64,000 nucleotides of DNA from Arthrobacter crystallopoietes (GTDB taxonomy: Bacteria; Actinomycetota; Actinomycetes; Actinomycetales; Micrococcaceae), in contig NZ_CP072014.1 in assembly GCF_017603825.1 (NCBI RefSeq), positions 62,001-126,000 on the forward strand. The letters are read 5' to 3'. The notes under the pieces are model-generated. The model ran no database searches and was not told where the DNA came from. It saw only the letters and a program-made list of their open reading frames with translations. The position numbers and the translations under genes are program-made. Shown here in pieces: positions 8,745-17,305 of this stretch. Numbering within the stretch: the stretch's first letter is position 1; the number at the start of each line of letters is the position of its first letter.

Positions 8745-9494
8745 ATGGAGTGGTCCATTCAAGAGGTCGCCAGGGCCGCCGGCGCTACCAGCAGGACGCT
8801 GCGCCACTACCAGGACATCGGCCTGCTGCCTCCCAGCCGTATCGGCCACAACGGGTACCGCTATTACGACGACGGCTCTTTGCTGACGCTGCAGCGCATC
8901 CTGCTGCTGCGGCAACTGGGTCTGGGTCTGCCGGAGATTGCCAAGGTGGTGCACGGCCGCACCGAAACGACTGCCGCGCTGCGCGGGCACCTGGAAATCC
9001 TTCTCCAGGAACGGGACCGGATCGAACGCCAGATCGCATCAGTCCAGTCAACAATCAACAAGACGGAAAGAGGCGTGCAGCTGATGGCTGACGAAATGTT
9101 CGATGGTTTCGACCATACAAAGTACAAAGAGGAGGTTGAAGAACGCTGGGGCCAGGATGCCTATGCCAAGGGCGACCAGTGGTGGCGCAATCTGAGTTCG
9201 GACGAACGCACGGCCTGGGTGGACCGGACGAAGGACCTCATGGCGGCCTGGACCGCCGCGGCAGCATCAGGCATCCCGGCCGACAGCGCGGAAGCCCAGA
9301 ACCTGGCCCAACGGCAGTTCGACTGGCTCGCCAGTGCGAACGGCGGTCAGGAAATCTCGTACGGGTACTTCACCGGACTGGGCGACACGTATGCGGCGGA
9401 CCCGCGTTTCGGCGCGAACTACGGCGGCGACGCGGGCGCCCGCTTCGTCCGGGACGCGATGAAAATCTATGCGGACCGCCATCTGACCACGTAG
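8745..9494 (+). CDS. MerR-family transcriptional regulator with TipAS drug-binding domain
   Basis: Ligand-responsive activator of 249 residues. Residues 1-70 form the MerR winged helix (EWSIQEVARAAGATSRTLRHYQDIGLL ends with the helix-turn-helix; NGYRYYDD is the wing). A coiled-coil dimerisation helix with REDRIERQ-like character follows to about 115. Residues 120-245 match the TipAS fold (EERWGQDAYAKGDQWW, YADDRF-like segment near the end), which in TipA captures thiopeptide antibiotics. A GGGAGG site precedes the ATG. The self-directed MerR-type promoter upstream fits autoregulation. The divergent DMT transporter could be co-regulated. Confidence 0.9.
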   Translation: MEWSIQEVARAAGATSRTLRHYQDIGLLPPSRIGHNGYRYYDDGSLLTLQRILLLRQLGLGLPEIAKVVHGRTETTAALRGHLEILLQERDRIERQIASVQSTINKTERGVQLMADEMFDGFDHTKYKEEVEERWGQDAYAKGDQWWRNLSSDERTAWVDRTKDLMAAWTAAAASGIPADSAEAQNLAQRQFDWLASANGGQEISYGYFTGLGDTYAADPRFGANYGGDAGARFVRDAMKIYADRHLTT

Positions 9495-9517
9495 GCCGGA
9501 CACCTCCAGCGCTCAGT

Positions 9518-10294
9518 TCAGGCGAGTCCGGGTGGTTCGATCCGCTCCCGGCAAGCGGTGACGAAGGCCTCCAGCAGAGCCTCAAGCTGCCCGTCAGGGG
9601 TGCCCTCGGCCTCGGGATGCCATTGCACAGCGAGCAGCCAGCCCTCGTCTCGGCGTGCCAGCTCCACCGCCTCCACCACGCCGTCAGGGGCGGCCGCCAC
9701 TACCCGGAGCCGGTCGCCGAGCCTGCGGACGGCCTGGTGGTGTCCGGACCGGACCATTGTTTCGCCCGGGCCGAGCGCTCCGGCCAGCAAGGTTCCGCGG
9801 CCGATCGCCACCGGGTGGGTGGCCATCGGCGGCCGTTCCTGATGGATTCTGTGGAGCGACTCCGGTCCCAGGTCCTCGGTCAGGGAACCGGCGAAGGCCA
9901 CATTGATGAGCTGCAGTCCGCGGCAGATTCCAAGGACCGGCCGGCCGTTCTCGACGGCGCCGATGACCAGGTCGATCTCGGTCTCGTCCGCGACCGTGTC
10001 GACGCAATGCACTGTGGGCTCAGTGGTATTGCCGCCGTACCACGCCGGGTCCACGTCACCCCCACCGAGGATGAGCACACCGTCGTAATCCTTGGCGGTG
10101 AACACGTGTCCGGAGGAGGCGTTGATAACGACGGCGTTGGCCCCGGCCGCGTCCAGGCCTGCCACCGCACGGCGGGCCAGATCCGCCAGCACCTCGGAGA
10201 ACCACGCCGGATGGGAGACCGCGTCCTGCGCATAGCTGACCGCAATCCTCGGCCGCAGCTGCGTCTGTGCGGAGGTGCCGCCGTCGTTGTTCAT
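9518..10294 (-). CDS. gamma-glutamyl-gamma-aminobutyrate hydrolase-like class I glutamine amidotransferase (PuuD family)
   Basis: Cytosolic hydrolase of 258 residues expected to cleave gamma-glutamyl amides, as PuuD does in putrescine breakdown. The catalytic set is visible: nucleophile Cys124 in GICRGLQL, and His226/Glu228 in QWHPEAEG. GGGDVDP at 78-83 is the family's substrate-side loop. Its ATG overlaps the TGA of the upstream GST gene as ATGA, so the two are probably co-translated. No other polyamine genes are nearby, so the true substrate is uncertain. Confidence 0.87.
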   Translation of the reverse strand: MNNDGGTSAQTQLRPRIAVSYAQDAVSHPAWFSEVLADLARRAVAGLDAAGANAVVINASSGHVFTAKDYDGVLILGGGDVDPAWYGGNTTEPTVHCVDTVADETEIDLVIGAVENGRPVLGICRGLQLINVAFAGSLTEDLGPESLHRIHQERPPMATHPVAIGRGTLLAGALGPGETMVRSGHHQAVRRLGDRLRVVAAAPDGVVEAVELARRDEGWLLAVQWHPEAEGTPDGQLEALLEAFVTACRERIEPPGLA

Positions 10295-11376
10295 GCCGGG
10301 TAGAGGGGGTTGTGGCCGGCGCTCACCCGCTCCGAGTCGCGGACCGGTCCGGGTGCCGTGCCGTTGCCGAAGGGGCTGCCGCCGAGGGCGTCGCGGCCGT
10401 GGTCACTCAGCCAGTTGGACAGGTCCGGGCCCTGCGGGACAATCTGCGTGGGGTTAATGTCCTCGTGCACGATGTAGTAGTGCTGCTTGATCTGCTCGAA
10501 ATCGATCGTGTCGCCGAAGCCGGGGGTCTGGAACAAGTCGCGGGCGTACCCCCACAGTGCAGGCATCTCCGTGAGCTTGTTCCGGTTGCACTTGAAGTGG
10601 CCGTGGTAGACCGGATCGAAGCGCACCAGCGTGGTAAAGAGGCGCACGTCCGCTTCGGTGATGGTCTCCCCCATCAGGTAACGGCGGGTGCTGAGGCGCT
10701 CCTCGAGCCAGTCCATCGCCGTCCACAGCCGCTCATAGGCCTTGTTGTAGGTCTCCTGGGAACCGGCGAAACCGCAGCGGTAGACGCCGTTGTTGACTTC
10801 GGTGAACACCCGCTTGTTCACCTCGGCCATCTCCTCGCGCAAGTGCTCCGGGTATAGCTCCGGTGCACCTTCGCGGTGGAACTCGGTCCATTCGGTGGAG
10901 AAGTCCAGCGTGATCTGCGGGTAGTTGTTGGTCACCACGGCGCCGGAGGCAACATCGACGACGGCGGGAACCGTGATGCCGCGCGGGTAGTCCGGGAACC
11001 GCTTGAAGTAGGCCCGCTGCAAGCGGTCGATGCCAAGGACCGGGTCTTTGCCGCCCTCGTCCAGGTCGAAGGTCCAGCTGCGCGCATCATGGGTGGGACC
11101 GGGCAGGCCTAAGGAAAGCGCGTCCTCGAGCCCGAGCAGCCGGCGGACAATGATGGTCCGGTTGGCCCAGGGGCAGGCGCGGGCGGCGACCAGGCGGTAG
11201 CGGCCGGGCTCCACCGGCCAGCGACCTTCGTTGGGGTTGTCCCCGCCGCGGACAATCCTGTCCTCGATGTAATGGGTGTCCCGGGTGAACTCTTCGCCGG
11301 TGTGGACGTAGGCACCCTTGGTGCTGTACTCGCTGGCGGGGGCTGAGTTTTCGGTGCGCGCGCTCGTCTGGCTCAT
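10291..11376 (-). CDS. glutathione S-transferase family protein, Xi-class (glutathionyl-/mycothiyl-hydroquinone reductase type)
   Basis: Thiol transferase of 361 residues resembling YqjG/ECM4 S-glutathionyl-hydroquinone reductases. The catalytic Cys68 sits in ARACPWANR, and the long N-terminal segment RDTHYIEDRIVRGG is diagnostic of this class. The C-terminal helical domain contains VYRCGFAGSQETYN. Actinobacteria use mycothiol, so the natural reductant is probably not glutathione (inference). It forms a two-gene unit with the PuuD-like hydrolase through an ATGA overlap, and is divergent from the AtoE-type transporter gene. Confidence 0.88.
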   Translation of the reverse strand: MSQTSARTENSAPASEYSTKGAYVHTGEEFTRDTHYIEDRIVRGGDNPNEGRWPVEPGRYRLVAARACPWANRTIIVRRLLGLEDALSLGLPGPTHDARSWTFDLDEGGKDPVLGIDRLQRAYFKRFPDYPRGITVPAVVDVASGAVVTNNYPQITLDFSTEWTEFHREGAPELYPEHLREEMAEVNKRVFTEVNNGVYRCGFAGSQETYNKAYERLWTAMDWLEERLSTRRYLMGETITEADVRLFTTLVRFDPVYHGHFKCNRNKLTEMPALWGYARDLFQTPGFGDTIDFEQIKQHYYIVHEDINPTQIVPQGPDLSNWLSDHGRDALGGSPFGNGTAPGPVRDSERVSAGHNPLYPA

Positions 11377-11568
11377 GGTTTCACCCTATCCCGCAACCGC
11401 CAGGAGCTTCCATGGCAGCCGGAATTTGCGGCGGCCGGGCGGACCTATCGCATCCGGGCAGGCCCCGAGATCCCCTACATATGTGACACTCATCGCTAGG
11501 GTAAGGGTCTAAGGCAACTAATTGGCGCCCTACGCGCCGACACCGACGTCGCTACGCAGGAGGTTTCC

Positions 11569-12936
11569 ATGTCATCAGTAAGCAGCAAGGGCAGAAATCC
11601 GGTCTCCGCATTCATGCGCCCGGTCAATTCGCTGGTGGAGCGGTACATCCCCAGTGCGCTGGTTTTCGCGATCGTGCTGAGCGTGGTCGTGGCAATCATG
11701 GCCCTGATCCTCACCGACGCCGGACCGGTCGAGGTCATCAAGGGCTGGGGTGACGGGCTGTCCGGCCTGCTGGCCTTCATGACGCAGATGGCACTGATCC
11801 TGCTGCTGGGCCACACCTTGGCCAATACGCGGCCGGTCAGGAAACTGCTCTCGTTCCTCGGCGGTCTGCCGCGGGGACCCATCCAGGCCTACGTTTTCGT
11901 TTTCGTCATCGCCGCGGTTGCCTCCCTGATCACTTGGGGACTGGGACTGGTGGTCGGTGCCCTGCTGGCCAAAGAGGTGGCCGCCCAACTGCGGGCCAAG
12001 GGCGTCCGGCTGCACTTCCCGATGCTGGTGGCCGCGGCGTTCTCCGGCTTCGTGGTCTGGCACATGGGCTACTCCGGCTCCGGGCCGTTGACTGCCGCCA
12101 CCGAAGGGTCCTTCCTAGCCGAGCAGATCGGGCGCACCATCCCCGTCAGCGAGACAACGTTCTCGCTCTGGAACATCCTCGCCGCTGTGGCCACCGTCAT
12201 CGTGGTCGGCGGGGCACTGGCCCTGGTAGCCCCGCGCGGCAATGACAAAATCGTCGAACTGGACGTTGACGCCCGCGAAGGCGAAGCGGACCTGGACGAC
12301 GAGGTGGTCACGCCGGCCGACCGCGTGGACGCCAGCCGCATCCTGACCCTGGTCGTCGGACTGGCACTGGCGGCCTACCTGGTGATCCACTTCAGCCAAG
12401 GCGGCACGCTGACCCTGGACATTGTGAACTGGTCCTTCCTGACGCTGATCTTCCTGCTCGTGCGCAATCCCTTCGAGCTGATCGCGCTGATCAAGAATGC
12501 CGCGTCCAATGTCGGTGACATCCTGCTCCAGTTCCCGCTCTACGCCGGCATCATGGGCATTATGACCGCCACCGGGCTGATCACTGTGATATCCGATTTC
12601 TTCGTGAACGTTTCCACCCCGCAGACCTTCGGCTTCCTCGCCCTGCTCTCCGCCGGGCTGGTGAACTTCTTCGTCCCGTCCGGCGGCGGCCAGTTCGCGG
12701 TCCAGGGACCCATCATGCTCGACGCCGCTGCCCGGCTCGACGTTGATCCGGCGGTAGCCATCATGGCCGTGTCCTACGGCGACCAATGGACCAACATGAT
12801 CCAGCCGTTCTGGGCCCTGCCGCTCCTGGCCATCGCTGGGCTGAAAATGCGGGACATCCTCGGCTACACCGTCATAACACTGATCGCTTCCGGTCTGGTG
12901 TTCTCCGCAACCCTGCTGATCGTCGGGACCGGCTGA
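11569..12936 (+). CDS. short-chain fatty acid transporter, AtoE family
   Basis: Membrane carrier of 455 residues for short-chain fatty acids such as acetoacetate or butyrate. Ten or more hydrophobic helices are evident. Family signatures include FMTQMALILLLGHTLANT, ITWGLGLVVGALLAKEVA and the highly conserved C-terminal half with FFVPSGGGQFAVQGPI and SYGDQWTNMIQPFWALPLL. A cytoplasmic acidic loop (VELDVDAREGEADLDDE) sits mid-protein. AGGAGG lies 5 bases before the ATG. It is monocistronic with a hairpin just downstream. Confidence 0.9.
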   Translation: MSSVSSKGRNPVSAFMRPVNSLVERYIPSALVFAIVLSVVVAIMALILTDAGPVEVIKGWGDGLSGLLAFMTQMALILLLGHTLANTRPVRKLLSFLGGLPRGPIQAYVFVFVIAAVASLITWGLGLVVGALLAKEVAAQLRAKGVRLHFPMLVAAAFSGFVVWHMGYSGSGPLTAATEGSFLAEQIGRTIPVSETTFSLWNILAAVATVIVVGGALALVAPRGNDKIVELDVDAREGEADLDDEVVTPADRVDASRILTLVVGLALAAYLVIHFSQGGTLTLDIVNWSFLTLIFLLVRNPFELIALIKNAASNVGDILLQFPLYAGIMGIMTATGLITVISDFFVNVSTPQTFGFLALLSAGLVNFFVPSGGGQFAVQGPIMLDAAARLDVDPAVAIMAVSYGDQWTNMIQPFWALPLLAIAGLKMRDILGYTVITLIASGLVFSATLLIVGTG

Positions 12937-12948
12937 GCAGTCTGCGCC

Positions 12949-12980
12949 GGGCCCCGGTAGCCTGATCGGCCCCGGGGCCC
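12949..12980. terminator. hairpin between convergent genes
   Basis: GGGCCCCGG (12949-12957) pairs with CCGGGGCCC (12972-12980), a 9-bp GC stem between the stop codons of the fatty acid transporter (12936) and the MFS gene (13004). There is no clear U-tract, so it is a candidate bidirectional terminator only. Confidence 0.5.
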
Positions 12981-13003
12981 TCCGCCCGGTCCCGGAGCCG
13001 GAT

Positions 13004-14227
13004 TCAGCCGGCGAAGGCGAACCTGTCCCTGCCGGCGAACAGGCCGGTCACGGCCTGCGCGACGGAAACCACGCACAGCAGGATCAGGGAAGCCTCCCAC
13101 CGGCCGGTGGCCGCGAACAGTCCGCCGAAGAGCGGTGGCCCGGCGGCTGCCAGCAGGTAGCCGATCGACTGCGCCATCCCGGAGAGTGCGCTGGCTTCCC
13201 GGTGCGTGCGGGTACGCAGTCCGAACAGCGCCAAGGCCGTCACCAGCGAGCTGCCGCAGCCGAACCCGGCAACCAGCACCCAGAGCAGCATGGCGCCGGG
13301 CAGGAGCAGGATTCCCAGCACGCCGGCAACAATCAGCAGCGGGGGCAATGCCGCCGGGAACCGCTGGTTTTTCCCCTTCAGGATCAGCGGGGTCAGCAGG
13401 CTGGAGACGATCCCTATCAGCTGGAACATCATCAGGTCCCAGCCGGAGGCCACGTCCCCGCGTCCGTGCGAGCGTTCCAGCGTGGGCAGCCAGGTGATCA
13501 GTATGTAGAACGCCATGGATTGCAGCCCCATATACAGGGTGACCTGCCAGGCGACGCCGGATTTCCACACGGATCCGCGGACGGGCGCCGGCACGGCCGC
13601 ATTGAGCTGGGCCTGGGCCGAGCTGGCACGGACCCGAAGCCGTGGCAGCCAGGCCAGCACGGCAGGAACAGACAGCACCACGTAGATGGCGAGGGCAAAG
13701 CGCCAGCCGGCCGGTTCGCCGTCGTTAATTGGAAGCAGCGACAGCGGCACCGAGAGCCCTGCGCCGAGCGAGGCGATGCCACCAAGCACTGCTGAGTAGG
13801 AGCCGGTGAGCGTGGCCATCTTGTCCGGGAAGTCCCGCTTAAGGATCGCAGGCAGCAGCACATTGCCGACGGCGATGGCCGCGCCGATAATGAACGTTCC
13901 CAGCCAGAGATTGACGATACTGCCGGGCGCCGGCCGCAGGAAGGTGCCTGCGATGAGCAGCAGGAGCGCGGCGAAGACGGTACGCTCCACCCCGAATTTT
14001 TCGCTTATCCCGTGGGCCAGCGGGGAGATGACGCCGAAGGCCAGCAGCGGGACGGCAGCCAGCAGCCCCAGCGCTGCAGCGCCCAGGCCGGTGTCGGCCC
14101 CGATTTGGTCCAGCAGTGGTCCGACGCTGGTGAGGACCGGCCGCAGGTTGGCAGCGACCAGCAGCACACCGGTGATGAGCATGCCGCTCGACAGCGCCCG
14201 ACGCGCTCCGCTGACCGTATCCACCAC
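13004..14227 (-). CDS. MFS transporter, CynX/NimT-like
   Basis: Twelve-helix major facilitator of 407 residues. The opening GMLITGVLLVAANLRPVLTSVGPLLDQI matches the CynX/NimT branch, whose members carry cyanate, 2-nitroimidazole or similar small compounds. ISEKFGVERTVFAALLL corresponds to the loop 2-3 region. The start is GTG at 14227. It is transcribed in the same direction as the siderophore-binding gene upstream but is separated from it by a strong terminator. A paralogue of the same type occurs at 33960-35225. Substrate unknown. Confidence 0.85.
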   Translation of the reverse strand: MVDTVSGARRALSSGMLITGVLLVAANLRPVLTSVGPLLDQIGADTGLGAAALGLLAAVPLLAFGVISPLAHGISEKFGVERTVFAALLLLIAGTFLRPAPGSIVNLWLGTFIIGAAIAVGNVLLPAILKRDFPDKMATLTGSYSAVLGGIASLGAGLSVPLSLLPINDGEPAGWRFALAIYVVLSVPAVLAWLPRLRVRASSAQAQLNAAVPAPVRGSVWKSGVAWQVTLYMGLQSMAFYILITWLPTLERSHGRGDVASGWDLMMFQLIGIVSSLLTPLILKGKNQRFPAALPPLLIVAGVLGILLLPGAMLLWVLVAGFGCGSSLVTALALFGLRTRTHREASALSGMAQSIGYLLAAAGPPLFGGLFAATGRWEASLILLCVVSVAQAVTGLFAGRDRFAFAG

Positions 14228-14306
14228 TGCCCCACCCCGTTGGTCGCGCTTATGCCTTACAGATACCTCCGCCCGCTTGCGGGCACAACAAGACTATGTG
14301 ATGGGA

Positions 14307-14345
14307 AGCATAAGGGCGCCCGGTCAGACCGGGCGCCCTTATGCT
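14307..14345. terminator. strong intrinsic terminator hairpin
   Basis: A perfect 18-bp stem (14307-14324 with 14328-14345) closed by a 3-base loop; the left-arm core is AAGGGCGCCCGGT. It lies 17 bases downstream of the stop of the siderophore-binding lipoprotein gene on the minus strand and separates it from the MFS gene. T-rich positions flank the GC core on both strands, so it may work in both directions. Confidence 0.85.
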
Positions 14346-14361
14346 GCTGGGTGTAACGGGG

Positions 14362-15426
14362 TTATTTGGCGTTCGTAGCTTCCGCTGCGTCGGCAGCTTC
14401 GCCGAGCATCGGCAGGAACTGGTCCAGTGCCCACGGCAGGCTCAGCGGGGATGCGGCGGAGATGGACAACGTCAGGGTGTTGTCCGAATCGGCAACCAGA
14501 GCATCATTTTCGACGGCGGGAATCTGGCTCAGCAGCGGATCCTCGATGACCTGCTGCTTGGTCTTGGCATCGGGTACCCAGGTGACGAAAATGTCGGATT
14601 CGAGCTCGTTGGCCTTTTCGGCGGACCACGGGATAAAGAACTCGCCGGAGTCGCTGGTACCTTCGGTGACGACGTCAGCTTGCTTCATGCCGATGCTGGT
14701 GAGGAACTTCGGACGGTTGTCGTTCATGGTGTAGACGTTGACGCCGTCGCCCTTGGCGGGCTCCAGGTTGCCGTAGATAAATGATTTGCCGGCCAACTGC
14801 GGGAACTCGGAGGCCTTGGCATCGATCGTCTGCTCGGTCTCGGCGACCAGCTTCTTGGCTTCCTCGGTCTTGCCCAGCGCCTCGCCGATCATCATCGTCG
14901 AGTCCTGCCAGTCCGTGCCGTAGGCCAGTTCCGGATAGGCCACCACCGGAGCGATCTTGCTCAGGGTGTCATAGTCTTCCTGGGTCAGGCCGGAATAGGC
15001 GGCCAGAATGACATCCGGGGTCAGCGCGGCAATCTCGTCAAACGCGATGCCATCGGCTTCGGAGTACTGCTCAGGGGCCTTCTCGGAACCAATGGGAGCT
15101 CCGAGCTCCTCAAGCTTGGCGTCCTTCCACGGCGTGGACTTGTTCTCGTTTCCGCCCCATTCAACCGCAGGCATTCCGACCGGCACGACGCCGAGCGACA
15201 ACGCTACGTCGTCGTTCACCCAGGAAACTGTGGCCACGCGTTCGGGCTGCTCTTCGATGACGGTCTCGCCAAAGGCATGCTCAATGGTCACCGGGAAGGC
15301 GTCCGAGGACCCTGCGGCGGTTTCACCACCTGTGGAACCGCCGGCTGAACCGGTAGAACAGGCGGATACGGACAGAAGAACGACGGCGGCTGCGGCAAGC
15401 ATGCCGCGGACACGGGAAAGGGCCAC
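14362..15426 (-). CDS. iron-siderophore ABC transporter substrate-binding lipoprotein
   Basis: Membrane-anchored binding protein (354 residues) that would deliver ferric siderophore to FecCD permeases. I chose the GTG at 15426 because AGGAG lies 8 bases upstream and because an earlier in-frame ATG at 15498 would put the iron box inside the gene. The signal peptide MLAAAAVVLLSVSAC ends in a lipobox with the lipidated Cys. Periplasmic-binding-protein landmarks include PERVATVSWVNDDVALSLGVVPVGM and FDEIAALTPDVILAAYSGLTQEDYDTLSKIAP, characteristic of the FepB/FhuD group. It stands apart from the permeases at 1-2198 but shares their type of iron box. Confidence 0.92.
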   Translation of the reverse strand: MALSRVRGMLAAAAVVLLSVSACSTGSAGGSTGGETAAGSSDAFPVTIEHAFGETVIEEQPERVATVSWVNDDVALSLGVVPVGMPAVEWGGNENKSTPWKDAKLEELGAPIGSEKAPEQYSEADGIAFDEIAALTPDVILAAYSGLTQEDYDTLSKIAPVVAYPELAYGTDWQDSTMMIGEALGKTEEAKKLVAETEQTIDAKASEFPQLAGKSFIYGNLEPAKGDGVNVYTMNDNRPKFLTSIGMKQADVVTEGTSDSGEFFIPWSAEKANELESDIFVTWVPDAKTKQQVIEDPLLSQIPAVENDALVADSDNTLTLSISAASPLSLPWALDQFLPMLGEAADAAEATNAK

Positions 15427-15457
15427 GATGGGACTCCTCGGCTCAGAGGTAAAGAAC

Positions 15458-15476
15458 AAAAGTAAGGGTAGCCTAT
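15458..15476 (-). promoter_or_regulatory. DtxR/IdeR-type iron box upstream of the siderophore-binding lipoprotein gene
   Basis: AAAAGTAAGGGTAGCCTAT matches the 19-bp iron box TTAGGTTAGGCTAACCTAA at 12 of 19 positions. It lies about 30 bases upstream of the chosen start codon, at the same distance as the box before the permease operon, and shares the GTAAGG-TAGCCTA core with it. Iron-dependent repression is the likely outcome. Confidence 0.7.
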
Positions 15477-15599
15477 GCTCCGAATGAATAAGGAACAATC
15501 TCGTTACGTATTTATTGCAGGCTGCTCCTGGGCCTCACACAACTCTCGGCCAGCACGTTTGCGTATCGGAGATAATGACGTTGTGGAAGGAGCGCCCCC

Positions 15600-16100
15600 A
15601 TGCCTGCAGTGCATTCCGTAATCGACACACCCATCGGCGAGCTCACCATCGTAGCGGTCGACGGCGCCCTGACCGGCGCATATTTTCCCGCCCATAAACG
15701 GATGCCCGATGCCGAAGCCTTCGGTCCCCGCGTGGACACGGGGTTCATCGAAGCAAAACGCCAGCTGTCCGAGTATTTTGCCGGCGAGCGCACCGAGTTC
15801 GACCTGCCGCTGAGCCCCAAGGGTGACGTGTTCCAACAGAAAGTGTGGAATTTGCTGCGGCGAATTCCATACGGCCAGACCCGCTCGTACGGCCAGCTCG
15901 CCCGCGAGCTCGGTGACCTCCATCTTGCCCAGGCCGTCGGCAACGCCAATGGCCGTAACCCGATCTCCATTATCGTGCCGTGCCATCGGGTTGTGGGAGC
16001 GGACGGCCGGTTGGTGGGCTATGCCGGCGGACTTGAGCGCAAAAGGTTCCTGCTTGAGCTGGAGGAGCCTGTGGAAACCAAGGCCGCCAAACTTTTCTAG
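15600..16100 (+). CDS. ogt: methylated-DNA--protein-cysteine S-methyltransferase (first copy)
   Basis: Suicide DNA-repair protein that removes O6-alkyl groups from guanine onto its own cysteine. At 166 residues it has the usual single-protein length. Cys128 sits in IVPCHRVVGADGRLVGYAGG, with the upstream VFQQKVWNLLRRIPYGQTRSY helix-turn-helix region that holds DNA. GGAAGGAG precedes the ATG. It is the first gene of an alkylation-repair cluster: 42 bases downstream begins an ECF sigma factor gene, then a second alkyltransferase. Confidence 0.95.
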   Translation: MPAVHSVIDTPIGELTIVAVDGALTGAYFPAHKRMPDAEAFGPRVDTGFIEAKRQLSEYFAGERTEFDLPLSPKGDVFQQKVWNLLRRIPYGQTRSYGQLARELGDLHLAQAVGNANGRNPISIIVPCHRVVGADGRLVGYAGGLERKRFLLELEEPVETKAAKLF

Positions 16101-16142
16101 GACGTAACCTCACATTATGAACTCCGGCAGCGTCTACACACC

Positions 16143-16691
16143 ATGAAACCCTTCGAGCAGCTCGTCACCGAGCACGGCGCGATGGTCCTGCGGGTCTGCC
16201 GCGCCGTCCTGGGACCGGACGAGGCCGAGGATGCCTGGTCCGAAACGTTCCTGGCCGCCCTCAAGGCCTACCCCGAGCTGTCCGAAGCGGCCAATACGGA
16301 GGCATGGTTGGTGACCATCGCACACCGCAAAGCCATTGACGTCACCCGGAAACGGGCGCGCAATCCGCTGCCGATGGAAGAGCTTCCAGAACGTCCCTCC
16401 GCAGATCCCCAGGAGACGGACCAGGATCTGTGGAATGCGGTGAAGGCCCTTCCGGACCGGCAGCGTGAGGCCATCGCGTTCCACTATCTGGCCGGCCTGC
16501 CCCACCGAGAGGTTGCCGCCATCACCGGTTCAACACCGGAAGCAGTCCGGCGTGCCGCCTCGGACGGCATCAAGAACCTGCGGCGGGCCTATCTGGTCCC
16601 GGCCACACCGTCCGTGGCTCCAGTTCCCGTTCCGGTCGGCTCTGTGCCGGCATCCACCAGTATTTCCGTTCCGAAAGGAGAGGCACGATGA
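16143..16691 (+). CDS. ECF-type sigma-70 family RNA polymerase sigma factor in alkylation-repair operon
   Basis: Alternative sigma factor of 182 residues. Region 2 spans about 8-72 (VTEHGAMVLRVCRAVLG, EDAWSETFLAALKAYP, TEAWLVTIAHRKAIDVTRKR) and region 4 about 97-150 (ALPDRQREAIAFHYLAGLPHREVA plus EAVRRAASDGIKNLRR). A Pro/Val-rich tail of about 30 residues follows. No anti-sigma gene is adjacent. Instead its TGA overlaps the ATG of a second alkyltransferase gene (ATGA), and the gene is flanked by alkylation-repair genes. The likely role is transcription of this repair regulon in response to alkylation damage; how its activity is controlled is unknown. Confidence 0.9.
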   Translation: MKPFEQLVTEHGAMVLRVCRAVLGPDEAEDAWSETFLAALKAYPELSEAANTEAWLVTIAHRKAIDVTRKRARNPLPMEELPERPSADPQETDQDLWNAVKALPDRQREAIAFHYLAGLPHREVAAITGSTPEAVRRAASDGIKNLRRAYLVPATPSVAPVPVPVGSVPASTSISVPKGEAR

Positions 16692-17305
16692 GCACCGTTG
16701 AACCGGAGTCCTCCGCCCTGCTGGCCCCGTTGCGGGACGTTGATCCTGCTGCCCTCCTCGCACTGCAGACACGGCTGGCGGCCGCTGCCGCCGAAGCCGG
16801 TTTGCTGGACTTGTCCTACACAACTCTGGACACACCTATTGGCAGACTTCTGCTGGCCGCCACTGACCAGGGCCTGGTCCGTGTCGCCTTCGACCGGGAA
16901 AACCACGACGCCGTGCTGGAGCAGCTGGCGGACAAAATCAGCCCCCGCATCCTGCACTCCGCCGTGCGGCTGGAGGCCGCGGTGCGCCAACTGGACGAGT
17001 ATTTCGCCGGACGCCGCCGGGTGTTCGAACTCCCGCTGGACTGGCGGTTGGCCAAAGGGTTCCGCCGCGAGGTGCTCGCCCACCTGCCGGAGATCGCCTA
17101 TGGCCAGACCGAAAGCTACGCCCAGGTCGCCGCAGCCGCCGGCAATCCCAAGGCCGTCCGCGCGGTCGGCACCGCCTGCGGCACCAATCCCTTACCTGTC
17201 GTGGTTCCCTGCCATCGGGTGGTCCGCTCCGACGGCAGCTTCGGCGGCTATCTGGGCGGCACCGAAGCCAAGCAGATCCTGCTCACCTTGGAGGCAGCTG
17301 CTTGA
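16688..17305 (+). CDS. ogt: methylated-DNA--protein-cysteine S-methyltransferase with N-terminal extension (second copy)
   Basis: Second O6-alkylguanine transferase, 205 residues. Cys175 is in VVPCHRVVRSDGSFGGYLGG, and the recognition-helix region AYGQTESYAQVAAAAGNPKAVRAVG is intact. It differs from the first copy by about 44 extra N-terminal residues, Leu/Ala-rich and predicted helical (ALLALQTRLAAAAAEAGLL), before the usual YTTLDTPIGRLLLAA start. Translation is coupled to the sigma factor (ATGA) and to alkB downstream (TTGA). The extension has no Cys or His and is not a zinc anti-sigma fold. Whether it contacts the sigma factor is speculation. Confidence 0.94.
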   Translation: MSTVEPESSALLAPLRDVDPAALLALQTRLAAAAAEAGLLDLSYTTLDTPIGRLLLAATDQGLVRVAFDRENHDAVLEQLADKISPRILHSAVRLEAAVRQLDEYFAGRRRVFELPLDWRLAKGFRREVLAHLPEIAYGQTESYAQVAAAAGNPKAVRAVGTACGTNPLPVVVPCHRVVRSDGSFGGYLGGTEAKQILLTLEAAA

